DNA of 46,858 bases from Oscillospiraceae bacterium (GCA_003526845.1 DPVM01000012.1:397-47254), one strand, 5' to 3'. Shown: positions 31,497 through 40,138, counted from the stretch's first letter. The notes: generated from the sequence alone by a model not told the origin. Made by a program: numbers and translations.

Positions 31497-31589
31497 CTTC
31501 TTGATGGGATTTGAAACGAACTCCAATCGTCTCACACATGAAACCGTTTGTGAGATAGGTAAGTGTTCATGACAGATAACGAAATCATA

Positions 31590-31618
31590 TAGACATCTTT
31601 TGACACTTATGATATAAT
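31590..31618 (+). promoter_or_regulatory. Promoter of the HAD-Nudix pair
   Basis: TAGACA (31590-31595), a 17-base spacer, TATAAT (31613-31618). Start near 31625, 26 bases before the ATG. Confidence 0.6.
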
Positions 31619-31650
31619 TAAACAGCATTACTCAGTTCACAGGTGAAAGC

Positions 31651-32271
31651 ATGAATAGTATAAAATGGCTGTTTTTCGATTTGGGTTCAACACTTATTGA
31701 TGAAACTGAATGTATAAAAAAGCGTTGCAACAATATTATTGAAAAAAACAACATTGACAAGGACGAATTTTATATCAAAGTAAGAGAATGTGCAAAAACA
31801 AATTCTTATGCTGTAAAAGCGGCCGCTAAATATTATGGTGTCGATACTCCGAGATGGTATGGAGAATTGGAAAAACTTTATTCTGATGTTGATGACATTT
31901 TATATAAACTATCCCAAAAATACAAATTGGGAATTATTGCAAATCAACGAATCGGCACACAAGAACGAATAAACAATTGGGACATAGGCAAATATTTTGA
32001 TGTTGTCATCGCATCGGCAGAGGCAGGATTTTCTAAACCTGATTTAAGAATTTTTAACATGGCTCTTGAACAAGCAAAATGCAAGGCAAATGAAGCAATT
32101 ATGATTGGTGACAGACTTGACAATGATATAGTTCCCGCAAAGGGATTTGGTATGAAAACAATTTGGGTGCGTCAAGGTTTCGCCAAATTTCAAAGCGTTA
32201 AAAACGAAAATGAAAAGCCGAATTATGTTGTAGAAAATATCGGCGAAATAATTAATATATTACTAAATTAA
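31651..32271 (+). CDS. HAD-family hydrolase
   Basis: 206 residues. Motif I is WLFFDLGSTLIDE, motif II the Asn of IIANQRIG, motif III the lysine in GFSKPDLR, motif IV MIGDRLDNDI. The cap is small. Substrate unknown. AGGTGA precedes the ATG. It forms a pair with the Nudix gene 18 bases downstream, and both are visibly AT-richer than the rest of the window, with many AAA, ATT and TTA codons; together with the position next to tRNA-Leu this suggests a later insertion. Confidence 0.88.
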   Translation: MNSIKWLFFDLGSTLIDETECIKKRCNNIIEKNNIDKDEFYIKVRECAKTNSYAVKAAAKYYGVDTPRWYGELEKLYSDVDDILYKLSQKYKLGIIANQRIGTQERINNWDIGKYFDVVIASAEAGFSKPDLRIFNMALEQAKCKANEAIMIGDRLDNDIVPAKGFGMKTIWVRQGFAKFQSVKNENEKPNYVVENIGEIINILLN

Positions 32272-32289
32272 ATAGCTTAAGGTATTATT

Positions 32290-32745
32290 ATGAGCAAATA
32301 CGAAAAAATCGAATTAACCAATATGTGTATGATTTACGACAACAACGGTAATGTTTTGGTTCAAGATAAAATCAATAAATCTTGGGGCGGAATTACTTTT
32401 CCCGGAGGTCATATTGAAAAACAGGAATCTTTTGTTGATTCTGTCATAAGAGAAGTTAAAGAAGAAACTGGGCTTATTATTAAAAATCCCCAATTATGCG
32501 GTATTAAATGGTGGGAAGTAAAAAGCAATAAACGATATGTGGTTTTACTTTTTAAAACGAATGAATATTCAGGAACATTAAAATCATCCGACGAAGGAAA
32601 GGTGTTTTGGACAAAACTCGAAACATTAAAAAATATGAATCTTGCCGTAAGTTTTGATAAAATGATTGATGTGTTTTGCGATGATAATGTTCAAGAATAC
32701 ATACAGCTGAAAGACGGCAATAAATGGATTGATATAATTAAATAA
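32290..32745 (+). CDS. Nudix hydrolase, 8-oxo-dGTP diphosphatase-like
   Basis: 151 residues. The Nudix box begins GGHIEKQESFVDSVIREV and continues KEETGL, in a MutT/YjhB-like context (LTNMCMIYDNNGNVLVQD at the start and a KWWEV strand). Such proteins cleave nucleoside triphosphates or related pyrophosphates; the precise substrate is open. The same operon holds the HAD hydrolase, so the pair could act one after the other on a phosphorylated nucleotide or sugar, which is inference only. AT-rich like its partner. Confidence 0.88.
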   Translation: MSKYEKIELTNMCMIYDNNGNVLVQDKINKSWGGITFPGGHIEKQESFVDSVIREVKEETGLIIKNPQLCGIKWWEVKSNKRYVVLLFKTNEYSGTLKSSDEGKVFWTKLETLKNMNLAVSFDKMIDVFCDDNVQEYIQLKDGNKWIDIIK

Positions 32746-32749
32746 AGTT

Positions 32750-32791
32750 AAGGCACAGCCTACGAATTTTTTTCGTGAGTTGTGCCTTTTT
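32750..32791 (+). terminator. Terminator of the HAD-Nudix pair
   Basis: AAGGCACA pairs with TGTGCCTT, with an inner ACGAA/TTCGT stem across a symmetric internal loop, followed by a T run to 32791. May also end the convergent oxidoreductase gene. Confidence 0.8.
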
Positions 32792-32822
32792 CTTATGTCA
32801 AATATTCAATTAACTCTTGATA

Positions 32823-34133
32823 TTAAAGTTTAACCTCTTGCGGAATGCCTCCGTTTTCTCTTGAATTGTCTGCAAGATAAACGCAAAGGTGACCTGCAAC
32901 GCTGTCAAATATTGATGTGCAGGCAAGGCTCGGTTTTTCGCCGCGGATGAATTTAACAAAATCAGCAGCAAGTCTTTCGTCACCGCCGCCGTGTCCGCCG
33001 TAAGCGCCGACCATATCGCCGGTAACTTTCAAATCAACCTCTTCAACATCACATTCCTCGTGGTGTGCTTCGGGTGACGGGTCGATTTTCAAAACGGTGA
33101 ACTTCGATTCCTCAAAGTTACCGAAAATCTCGCCCTTTGTGCCGATGATATGAATATCTCTTCTCGGCTCTGCGGAACCGCCTATCATATTGAGTGTTCC
33201 CGTTGCACCCGATGCGAAATTAATCAATACCGATTGATGGTCTACAACATCATTATCGCATTTATAAATGCATCTTGCGTACGGACTGTCGCTCTTCATA
33301 AGCTCGATTTTGTCCTCGATTGTCGGGCTTTCCTTGCCCTCAAGCGCATCCCAAACATAAAATGCCCATCTGTCCGGGTGGTCTATGTATAATCTCTTTG
33401 TCGAGTAAACGCATGTGTCAACATAAGGGCAGTCTTTCATACAAATTGTGCCTGCGCCCTCCGGCGCATTTTCGGGCTTAAATTGAAATTTGCTTCCGAA
33501 TGATGCGATTTGAGTCGGCGTTGTTGCGCTCATCATCCACATCATAATGTCCATATCGTGGCACGATTTTGCAAGAAGCATAGAAGTGTGGCACTTTTTG
33601 CTGTTTGCCCATTTTCCTCTTACATATGAGGTTGAAAGATGGTGATATGAAACATGCTCTGTTTGCTGAATGTTGATAATGTCGCCGATTTCGCCGTTAT
33701 AAACTCTTTCCTTGATTGCATAATAAAACGGAGTATATCTCAAAACATGGCAAATCATAACTTTTGAGCCGTTCTTTTTTGCGCAGTCAACAATCTCTCG
33801 CATTTCCTGTTCGTTAGGAGCAAACGGCTTTTCAAGCAGCATATCATATCCTGCGTTCAAAAGCGGAACTGCCGTTTCAAGGTGTTGTTCGTCCATTGTT
33901 CCGTTGATTACAGTATCTGCGAGTTTTCCTTTTTTTGCAAGCTCTTCTGCGTTTTCAAAGCACATATCCTCGCCAAAGCCGAATTCGTCCATAGCCTTTT
34001 TGCGCCTTATCGGATTTGGGTCGGCAACGCCTACGATTTTAAGCATTTCGGGATTTGTTTTTGCAAGTTTGCTGTAAACAAAACTTCTGTGTCCTGCGCC
34101 GACAATTATGGCTGTAACAGGTTTCTGTTCCAT
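32823..34133 (-). CDS. Gfo/Idh/MocA-family oxidoreductase with cysteine motif
   Basis: 436 residues. The N-terminal Rossmann fold begins AIIVGAGHRS; the family motif LLEKPFAP supplies the catalytic-site lysine, and SCHDMDIMMW is the second active-site region. Between about 225 and 245 is a cysteine cluster, CMKDCPYVDTC, seen in a subgroup of this family and possibly a metal site. Such enzymes oxidise or reduce sugars and cyclitols with NAD(P). The substrate is not evident; no sugar operon adjoins it. AGGAGTG precedes the ATG at 34133. Single-gene unit. Confidence 0.88.
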   Translation of the reverse strand: MEQKPVTAIIVGAGHRSFVYSKLAKTNPEMLKIVGVADPNPIRRKKAMDEFGFGEDMCFENAEELAKKGKLADTVINGTMDEQHLETAVPLLNAGYDMLLEKPFAPNEQEMREIVDCAKKNGSKVMICHVLRYTPFYYAIKERVYNGEIGDIINIQQTEHVSYHHLSTSYVRGKWANSKKCHTSMLLAKSCHDMDIMMWMMSATTPTQIASFGSKFQFKPENAPEGAGTICMKDCPYVDTCVYSTKRLYIDHPDRWAFYVWDALEGKESPTIEDKIELMKSDSPYARCIYKCDNDVVDHQSVLINFASGATGTLNMIGGSAEPRRDIHIIGTKGEIFGNFEESKFTVLKIDPSPEAHHEECDVEEVDLKVTGDMVGAYGGHGGGDERLAADFVKFIRGEKPSLACTSIFDSVAGHLCVYLADNSRENGGIPQEVKL

Positions 34134-34165
34134 CTTTATTCACTCCTAAAATAAAATTCGCAATT

Positions 34166-34193
34166 ATTATATCACACCTGCGGCATATTTCAA
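34166..34193 (-). promoter_or_regulatory. Promoter of the Gfo/Idh/MocA gene
   Basis: Minus strand: TTGAAA (34193-34188), a 16-base spacer, TATAAT (34171-34166). Confidence 0.75.
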
Positions 34194-34223
34194 TAGCAAA
34201 TTGTAGATTAATTGAACATATTC

Positions 34224-34251
34224 TTGACTATACATTTTTTTGTTATATAAT
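34224..34251 (+). promoter_or_regulatory. Promoter of the ABC exporter operon
   Basis: TTGACT (34224-34229), a 16-base spacer, TATAAT (34246-34251); the start falls near 34258, about 27 bases before the ATG. Confidence 0.75.
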
Positions 34252-34284
34252 ATTTACATTATCTATATATTTTTCGGAGATAGT

Positions 34285-36003
34285 ATGAAAAAACTGCTTG
34301 TTTATTTAAAAAACTATAAAAAAGAGTCCGTTTTGGCTCCGCTGTTTAAAATGCTTGAGGCATCATTTGAGCTTATTGTTCCGCTTGTTGTTGCGTCAAT
34401 TATTGATAACGGAATTAAAAACGGCGATTTGAATCTTGTTATCAGAAAGGCGGGCACGCTTGTTCTTCTTGCCGTTGTCGGTATGATTGCGGCTATTACT
34501 GCGCAATATTTCGCCGCAAAGGCGGCAACGGGTTTTGCAACCGAAGTGCGCCACTCGCTTTTTGAAAAAATCCAGTCGTTTTCATTCACGGAGCTTGATA
34601 ATATCGGCACCTCGACGCTTATCACAAGAATGACAAACGATGTCAATCAGGCACAAAGCGGCGTTAATATGGTTTTGCGCCTTTTCCTGCGCTCACCGTT
34701 TATAGTTGTCGGTGCGTTTGTTATGGCTATAAGCATTGATTTTAAGGCAGGCCTTATTTTCTTGCTCGTTATTGCCGTTTTAAGCGCGGTTGTCGCAACG
34801 ATTATGAAAGTAACAGTTCCGATGTATCGCGATGTTCAAAATACTCTCGACAGTGTTACATTGATGACGAGGGAAAATCTGACCGGCGCAAGGGTAATCC
34901 GTGCTTTTACAGAAGAGGAGCAGGAATATTCACGATTCAGCAAGAAAAATAATCTCCTTGCTCATTTTCAGCGTGCAGTCGGCAGAATTTCAGCCCTTAT
35001 GAATCCGATAACATATATAATTATCAATTTAGGCATTGTGCTTTTGATTTATTACGGCGCATTGTCTGTCAACAGCGGCTCACTCTCACAGGGTCAGGTC
35101 GTTGCACTTTATAACTATATGAGTCAAATCCTTGTCGAACTTATAAAGTTTGCAAATCTTATCGTCACAATTTCGAAGGCTTTTGCATCCGGTTCAAGAA
35201 TTGCTACCGTGCTTGATATTGATTCTACATTGCAGTCAACCGATGATAAAACTGTTTATGACAGCCATTCTGTTGCGTTTGACAATGTTTCTCTTAAATA
35301 TCACGGCGCAGGTGACGAGAGCCTTACTGATATCAGCTTTTTTGCAGATAAAGGCGATGTAATAGGTATCATCGGCTCAACCGGCAGCGGCAAATCGTCG
35401 CTTGTTAACTTGATTGCGCATTATTACGATGCAACCAAAGGCAAGGTTACGGTTAACGGCAGAGATGTCAAATCGTACGACAAAACAGAGCTTCGCTCAA
35501 ATATCGGCTTTGTTATGCAAAAGGCAGTTCTTTTTGCGGGAACGGTGCGCGATAACATTAAATGGGGCAATCAGAATGCAACCGATGACGAAATCAATGA
35601 GGCTCTTAAGATTGCACAGATTTATGACACAGTTTATGATAAGGATGGTCTTGATACGGTAGTAGAACAGGGCGGTGCCAACTTTTCTGGCGGTCAAAAA
35701 CAGCGCCTTTCAATTGCGCGTGCCGTTGTGTCAAAGCCGGATATTATTGTTCTTGATGACAGTGCGTCTGCGCTTGACTTCGCAACCGAAAAGGCTTTGC
35801 GTGAGGCGATATTGTCGCTTGATTATAAACCGACACTGTTTATAGTTTCACAGCGTTGCTCGTCAATTTTGGGCGCAGATAAAATCATTGTACTTGATGA
35901 CGGCAAATGCATTGCCTCGGGCACCAATGAGCAGCTCCTCAAATCTTGTGAGGTTTACAGAGAAATTTATTCCTCCCAATTTACGATTAAGGAGGCAGAA
36001 TAA
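34285..36003 (+). CDS. ABC exporter subunit with degenerate ATPase site
   Basis: 572 residues from the ATG at 34285 (CGGAGA upstream; the longer reading to 34240 has no ribosome binding site). Six membrane helices (1-~310) are followed by a nucleotide-binding domain: Walker A GSTGSGKSS, signature FSGGQKQR, Walker B IIVLDDSASALD. The residue after the Walker B Asp is Asp instead of the catalytic Glu, and the switch histidine is Gln (FIVSQR). This is the non-catalytic partner pattern of heterodimeric multidrug exporters such as TM287/288 and BmrCD. It overlaps its partner by one base. Substrate: probably a drug, lipid or peptide; not predictable. Confidence 0.93.
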   Translation: MKKLLVYLKNYKKESVLAPLFKMLEASFELIVPLVVASIIDNGIKNGDLNLVIRKAGTLVLLAVVGMIAAITAQYFAAKAATGFATEVRHSLFEKIQSFSFTELDNIGTSTLITRMTNDVNQAQSGVNMVLRLFLRSPFIVVGAFVMAISIDFKAGLIFLLVIAVLSAVVATIMKVTVPMYRDVQNTLDSVTLMTRENLTGARVIRAFTEEEQEYSRFSKKNNLLAHFQRAVGRISALMNPITYIIINLGIVLLIYYGALSVNSGSLSQGQVVALYNYMSQILVELIKFANLIVTISKAFASGSRIATVLDIDSTLQSTDDKTVYDSHSVAFDNVSLKYHGAGDESLTDISFFADKGDVIGIIGSTGSGKSSLVNLIAHYYDATKGKVTVNGRDVKSYDKTELRSNIGFVMQKAVLFAGTVRDNIKWGNQNATDDEINEALKIAQIYDTVYDKDGLDTVVEQGGANFSGGQKQRLSIARAVVSKPDIIVLDDSASALDFATEKALREAILSLDYKPTLFIVSQRCSSILGADKIIVLDDGKCIASGTNEQLLKSCEVYREIYSSQFTIKEAE

Positions 36004-37757
36004 TGAACAGCAAGCAGGTATTGAAAAGAGTATTCAATTATGTCGGCAGATATAAAATATATCTGTTTTTGTCGATGTCTCTTGCCGTTGTCAGTGTTGC
36101 AGGCACACTTTATGTTCCTGTTTTAATCGGTAATATTATCGACTTTATTGTTGACAAGGGATTTGTCAATTTCGAAAAAATCATTCCCGTTCTCATTCAG
36201 GTTTGCATTATCATAGGCGTTGTTGCGCTTGCGCAGTGGCTCATGAATGTGTGTAACAACAAAATAACTTTTAATGTTATTCGCGACATGAGGGACAGAG
36301 CGTTTACAAAAATCGAAACGCTACCCGTGTCATATCTCGATTCCCACCCGACCGGTGAGATAGTTTCGCGTGTTATTGCCGATGTTGACCAATTCGCAGA
36401 CGGTCTTTTGATGGGCTTTACCCAGTTTTTCACGGGTATAGTTACCATTCTCGGTACACTCGGCTTTATGCTTTCAATCAATGTTTGGATTACTCTTGTA
36501 GTAGTTGTTGCAACTCCGCTTTCGTTTGTAATTTCAAACTTTATCGCTAAAAGGACATACAAAATGTTTTCTCTCCAAAGTGAAACCAGGGGAGAACAAA
36601 CTTCGTTTATCGACGAAATGATAGGCAACCAAAAGGTTGTTGACGCATATTCTCACGCAGAACAGAATATGCAAAAATTCGATGAAATTAACGGCAGACT
36701 CAAGGAGTATTCGTTAAAGGCTGTTTTCTTTTCGTCAATCACAAATCCGGCTACAAGATTTGTAAACAGTATAGTTTATGCCGCAGTTGCGCTTTTCGGC
36801 GCAATCCTTGCCGTTAAAACACAGCAGCAGGCTATTACGGTCGGTGTTTTGACCTGCTTTCTTTCTTATGCCAACCAATATACAAAACCGTTTAACGAAA
36901 TTAGCGGTGTTGTTACCGAACTTCAAAACGCTATTGCGTGCGCAGGCAGACTTTTTGAACTCCTTGAGGAAGAAAGCGTTCCTGCCGATAAGAAAGGTGC
37001 AATCGAGATTAAAAATGTTGACGGCAAACTCGAGCTGTCACATATCAATTTTTCATATATTGCCAATAAAAAGCTTATAGAGGACTTTAATCTTTCTGTT
37101 AAGTCGGGACAGCGTGTTGCGATTGTCGGACCAACCGGTTGCGGTAAAACAACGCTCATCAATCTCCTTATGCGTTTTTATGACCCCAACAGCGGCTCAA
37201 TTTTAATCGACGGACATGATTATAACGATGTCACAAGAAAATCACTGCGTGAAAACTTCGGTATGGTTTTGCAGGATACATGGCTTAAAGCAGGCACAAT
37301 CCGCGATAATTTGATTATGGGCGCGCCTGACGCAACTGATGAAGAAATTATCGACGCTGCCAAAAAGGCACATTCTCATTCATTTATTAAGCGTCTGCCC
37401 GACGGCTACGATACAATTATCGGCGAGGACGGCGGCTCTCTTTCTCAAGGTCAAAAACAACTTTTGTGTATTACCCGTCTTATGCTTTGTAAGCCGCCCA
37501 TGCTTATTCTTGACGAGGCAACCTCCTCAATTGATACAAGAACGGAAATCCGTATTCAAAAGGCGTTTAACACCTTGATGCAGGGCAGAACAACGTTTAT
37601 CGTTGCCCACAGACTTGCCACAATCAAAGAGGCGGATATTATTCTTGTTATGAACAACGGCAATATCATCGAGCAGGGAACACATAACGAACTTCTTGCG
37701 AAAAAAGGCTTTTATTTTAATCTCTATAATTCGCAGTTTGTAACCGATAATAATTAA
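36003..37757 (+). CDS. ABC exporter subunit with canonical ATPase site residues
   Basis: 584 residues: six membrane helices (1-~320), then Walker A GPTGCGKTT, signature LSQGQKQ, Walker B MLILDEATSSID with the catalytic Glu, and switch His in FIVAHR. Its signature has Gln in place of the first of the two Gly of LSGGQ, and this signature faces the degenerate Walker site of the partner, completing the typical one-active, one-degenerate heterodimer. It starts within the stop codon of the upstream subunit (TAATG), so equal synthesis is expected. Confidence 0.94.
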   Translation: MNSKQVLKRVFNYVGRYKIYLFLSMSLAVVSVAGTLYVPVLIGNIIDFIVDKGFVNFEKIIPVLIQVCIIIGVVALAQWLMNVCNNKITFNVIRDMRDRAFTKIETLPVSYLDSHPTGEIVSRVIADVDQFADGLLMGFTQFFTGIVTILGTLGFMLSINVWITLVVVVATPLSFVISNFIAKRTYKMFSLQSETRGEQTSFIDEMIGNQKVVDAYSHAEQNMQKFDEINGRLKEYSLKAVFFSSITNPATRFVNSIVYAAVALFGAILAVKTQQQAITVGVLTCFLSYANQYTKPFNEISGVVTELQNAIACAGRLFELLEEESVPADKKGAIEIKNVDGKLELSHINFSYIANKKLIEDFNLSVKSGQRVAIVGPTGCGKTTLINLLMRFYDPNSGSILIDGHDYNDVTRKSLRENFGMVLQDTWLKAGTIRDNLIMGAPDATDEEIIDAAKKAHSHSFIKRLPDGYDTIIGEDGGSLSQGQKQLLCITRLMLCKPPMLILDEATSSIDTRTEIRIQKAFNTLMQGRTTFIVAHRLATIKEADIILVMNNGNIIEQGTHNELLAKKGFYFNLYNSQFVTDNN

Positions 37758-37790
37758 CATTTATTTTACATTTTTTAACCCCTTTCTCGG

Positions 37791-37819
37791 TTGACTTACG
37801 GTGCGCTTTGTGTTAGCAT
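37791..37819 (+). promoter_or_regulatory. Promoter of the membrane-anchored protein at 37866
   Basis: TTGACT (37791-37796), a 17-base spacer, TAGCAT (37814-37819). Confidence 0.5.
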
Positions 37820-37865
37820 AAACACAGTATAAATATTATAAACATTGAGAAAGCGTGATTTGTGC

Positions 37866-38519
37866 ATGAAAAAAATAGTTGATTTACCGCACAATAAAAA
37901 AATGATTGCCGTTGTCGGCGCAACCTCTGCGTTTTTCATTATTTTGGCAGTTGTGATATTTTGCTGTGTTTCCGGCGGTTCACCCGAAAAGGTAGCAACA
38001 AAATATGCCGATAATATGAATAATGGTAATGCGTCAAAGGCAATTTCATATTTGGCTGTTGATTATGAGGATTGCATCAACGATGCATTGAGCGATGAAA
38101 ATGTTAACGAAATCGTCAAGCAAAACGGCTCGGGCAAGGAATATACCGCTAAAGATTATTTTGCGGAAATAGGCACTGCCTTCGGTAATCCATCTGCAAA
38201 AAATTCAGATGATGTCTACAAAGCTTTTTTGAATTCCTATTCACAGCAGTATAAAGGCAATTTAAAGAATTTTGAAATTGTCGATTCAACCGACATTTCG
38301 ACCGATTCCGATGAGGTGAAATCTGCCGTTGAAGGCTCGCAAAGGCTTGTTAAGGCGTTTTATACCGAAAAACTTGATACAACTAAGTATTTTAATTCGT
38401 CTAAGGTCAAAAAAGCGGTTAAACTCAATGTGCGTTACGTTAAAAACGAAAAGGTGCAAAATTCCGTTTGGATTGTTGTTAAAATGGGCACAAGCTGGAA
38501 AATCCTTTCAGTAAATTAA
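37866..38519 (+). CDS. Membrane-anchored protein, NTF2/DUF4878-like shape, function unknown
   Basis: 217 residues from the ATG at 37866; an in-frame upstream start at 37845 is possible, and neither has a strong ribosome binding site. A short basic N-terminus, one membrane helix (about 20-42) and an outside domain beginning SPEKVATKYADNMNNGNASKA, the style of NTF2-like lipoprotein domains. The C-terminal WIVVKMGTSWKI strand supports such a fold. Not a lipoprotein by lipobox. No functional neighbour; own promoter and terminator. Confidence 0.72.
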   Translation: MKKIVDLPHNKKMIAVVGATSAFFIILAVVIFCCVSGGSPEKVATKYADNMNNGNASKAISYLAVDYEDCINDALSDENVNEIVKQNGSGKEYTAKDYFAEIGTAFGNPSAKNSDDVYKAFLNSYSQQYKGNLKNFEIVDSTDISTDSDEVKSAVEGSQRLVKAFYTEKLDTTKYFNSSKVKKAVKLNVRYVKNEKVQNSVWIVVKMGTSWKILSVN

Positions 38520-38532
38520 AGCCAAAATATAT

Positions 38533-38565
38533 TAAACGCCTGTCACAAGTGACAGGCGTTTTTAT
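38533..38565. terminator. Bidirectional terminator
   Basis: AAACGCCTGTCAC and GTGACAGGCGTTT form a 13-bp perfect stem with a 2-base apex (likely a 4-base loop), followed by TT on the right. It also serves the convergent ylmH gene. Confidence 0.9.
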
Positions 38566-38578
38566 TGTGTGTATTCAT

Positions 38579-39316
38579 TTATTTATATATTCCTATTTCA
38601 AAAACCGATCTTCCTTTTTTTGTTTCTTTGATTTTTTCGCCGAAAACAAATTTGCCGAAACCTCTGACGGATACAATGTCGCCGCTTTTCAGAATCAGCG
38701 ATTCCTTGTATGCCGCCTTTGAATTTATAAAAACTTTTTCCTGATTGACAAGCTGTGTCGCTTGGTTGCGCGACAGTTTGAATACCGCGCAGATAACTGC
38801 ATCAACTCTTTGCGACGAAATAATAAATTCTTCGCTTTCGGGTTTTTTGTTTGCAACCTCCGGCGTGCTATCGAGTATTTCGCATTTTACCGTTGTGTGC
38901 TTTATTCTGTCGCAACTTTCGCAAATGTACTGGGCAATATTGCTCAAGCAAAACAAATATGCCGTATTGTCCGATATTACAATGTCACCGAGTGTGCTCC
39001 TGTTAATACCCAAATTCATCAGTGAGCCTAAAAAATCTCTGTGATTCAGCTCATCTGCAAACTTTTGCCTGACGGGTGCTATTTTTATGCATTTTATGGG
39101 GTAATTGCTTTTATCATGTTCATATCCGAATCCTGCTACGCATCTGTCGGCATTGTCGTATCCTCCGTAAAGCTCGCAGTTTGAAAACGCGTCCGATTTC
39201 TTCAACTCGCTTATCTCGTTTAAGTTTAAAAAATCGGAATAGGTATTGTATCCTTTTTCATATGCTCTGAGCGAAAGTTCATTCATTCGCTTTTGCAGCA
39301 TTTTATCATCATTCAT
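38579..39316 (-). CDS. ylmH: YlmH family S4-domain RNA-binding protein
   Basis: 245 residues. The N-terminal region holds the YlmH-type domain (LNHRDFLGSLMNLGINRSTL, GDI with the Asn-rich strands), and the C-terminal S4 domain (RVDAVICAVFKLSRNQATQL, KSGDIVSVRGFGKF) binds RNA. In Firmicutes YlmH binds the 50S subunit and takes part in ribosome-associated quality control; from the family I infer the same here. Usually part of the ylm/division cluster, but here it overlaps trmO by eight bases instead, an unusual pairing. Confidence 0.92.
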   Translation of the reverse strand: MNDDKMLQKRMNELSLRAYEKGYNTYSDFLNLNEISELKKSDAFSNCELYGGYDNADRCVAGFGYEHDKSNYPIKCIKIAPVRQKFADELNHRDFLGSLMNLGINRSTLGDIVISDNTAYLFCLSNIAQYICESCDRIKHTTVKCEILDSTPEVANKKPESEEFIISSQRVDAVICAVFKLSRNQATQLVNQEKVFINSKAAYKESLILKSGDIVSVRGFGKFVFGEKIKETKKGRSVFEIGIYK

Positions 39317-39983
39317 TTTCTATGCTCAATACGGTTAATTCCTTGCCCTCCACCTTGAATTTAATCTCTCGGTGTGCAAATTTAAAGCCGTATATCCTTT
39401 CGTTTTCTCTGTCATAAGCAGGGCGGGGGTCGTTTGACAAAATTTCTTTCAGTACCTCCGCCTTTTGCGGTGCGATTTTGCTTAATGTTCCCTCGGTAAA
39501 TTTGACATTCAGTGTGTAAAACTCCGTCTTGTCGACAAATCCGCAGACTGCGTCGGTATGGCTGTCGGTGTAGGCGATATACGGCTTGATGTCATATATC
39601 GGCGTTTCGTTTATCAAATCCGCGCCGGAAACAATCAGTATCGGCTTGCCGCCGTTATACTCGATTTTTTCAAGCCTTACACTTGACAATCCCAAATTGT
39701 TCGGTCTGAAAGGCGAACGGCTTGCAAAAACTCCGACGCGTTCGTTTCCGCCGAGTCGGGGAGGGCGCACTGTTAAATTTTGTTTGTCCTTAATGTTTTT
39801 GCTGAATCCCCAAATCAGCCACAGGTGGCTGAATCCGTCAATTCCTCTTATTGCGTTTTCGTCGGCAAATTCATTTTCAAATACTATTTGTGACATTATT
39901 TTGTCGGCTATTCCGCTTTGGCGCGGCACAGCAAACTTGCTGTCATAGTCATTTTTTATTATCGCAATCGGTTTAATTTCCAT
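39309..39983 (-). CDS. trmO: tRNA (N6-threonylcarbamoyladenosine(37)-N6)-methyltransferase TrmO
   Basis: 224 residues. TrmO (TsaA/YaeB family) transfers a methyl group from SAM to t6A37 of threonine tRNAs. Landmarks: PIAIIKNDYDSKFAVPRQSG at the N-terminus, GIDGFSHLWLIWGF, RPPRLGG and the SAM-binding SRSPFRPNNLGLS, and YDIKPYIAY. The C-terminal extension DPRPAYDR is the usual end. Overlaps ylmH by eight bases. Confidence 0.93.
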   Translation of the reverse strand: MEIKPIAIIKNDYDSKFAVPRQSGIADKIMSQIVFENEFADENAIRGIDGFSHLWLIWGFSKNIKDKQNLTVRPPRLGGNERVGVFASRSPFRPNNLGLSSVRLEKIEYNGGKPILIVSGADLINETPIYDIKPYIAYTDSHTDAVCGFVDKTEFYTLNVKFTEGTLSKIAPQKAEVLKEILSNDPRPAYDRENERIYGFKFAHREIKFKVEGKELTVLSIENE

Positions 39984-40017
39984 TTTGTTAAGCTGTCCTT
40001 ATATATGTTTTTAATAC

Positions 40018-40026
40018 ATTATAACA
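40018..40026 (-). promoter_or_regulatory. Extended -10 promoter of trmO-ylmH
   Basis: Minus strand TGTTATAAT (40026-40018) with no good -35 match; start near 40011, about 28 bases before the trmO ATG. Confidence 0.5.
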
Positions 40027-40054
40027 TATATTTTAATAAATTTTAAAAAAAATG

Positions 40055-40083
40055 TTGAATTTGTCAACGAATTAATGTATTAT
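40055..40083 (+). promoter_or_regulatory. Promoter of the membrane-anchored protein at 40139
   Basis: TTGAAT (40055-40060), a 17-base spacer, TATTAT (40078-40083). The start falls near 40090, inside a perfect inverted repeat. Confidence 0.6.
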
Positions 40084-40084
40084 A

Positions 40085-40113
40085 TAGAAGTAAATGTGTG
40101 AAGTTTACTTCTA
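40085..40113 (+). promoter_or_regulatory. Perfect inverted repeat at the transcription start
   Basis: TAGAAGTAAA (40085-40094) and TTTACTTCTA (40104-40113), 9-base loop. It covers the predicted start of transcription, so it may be an operator or, if the start is slightly upstream, a 5' stabilising hairpin. Confidence 0.6.
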
Positions 40114-40138
40114 TTTCACTTCGTAAGGAGAATTAATT

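Noticed and set aside
31295..31504. 69-codon reading frame on the plus strand across tRNA-Leu
   Set aside because: It is the sense translation of the same tRNA (ADVAELADAQVS) and has no ribosome binding site.
31353..31628. 91-codon reading frame on the minus strand across tRNA-Leu
   Set aside because: Its WCGRWDLNPQG stretch is the antisense translation of a tRNA, a well-known annotation artefact.
31370..32791. Integrated mobile element with attachment sites at tRNA-Leu
   Set aside because: No integrase, and no direct repeat of the tRNA 3' end beyond the Nudix gene; only a composition shift and a short inverted near-copy.
34240..34284. N-terminal extension of the first ABC subunit
   Set aside because: No ribosome binding site, and it overlaps the predicted -10 box; CGGAGA precedes the ATG at 34285.
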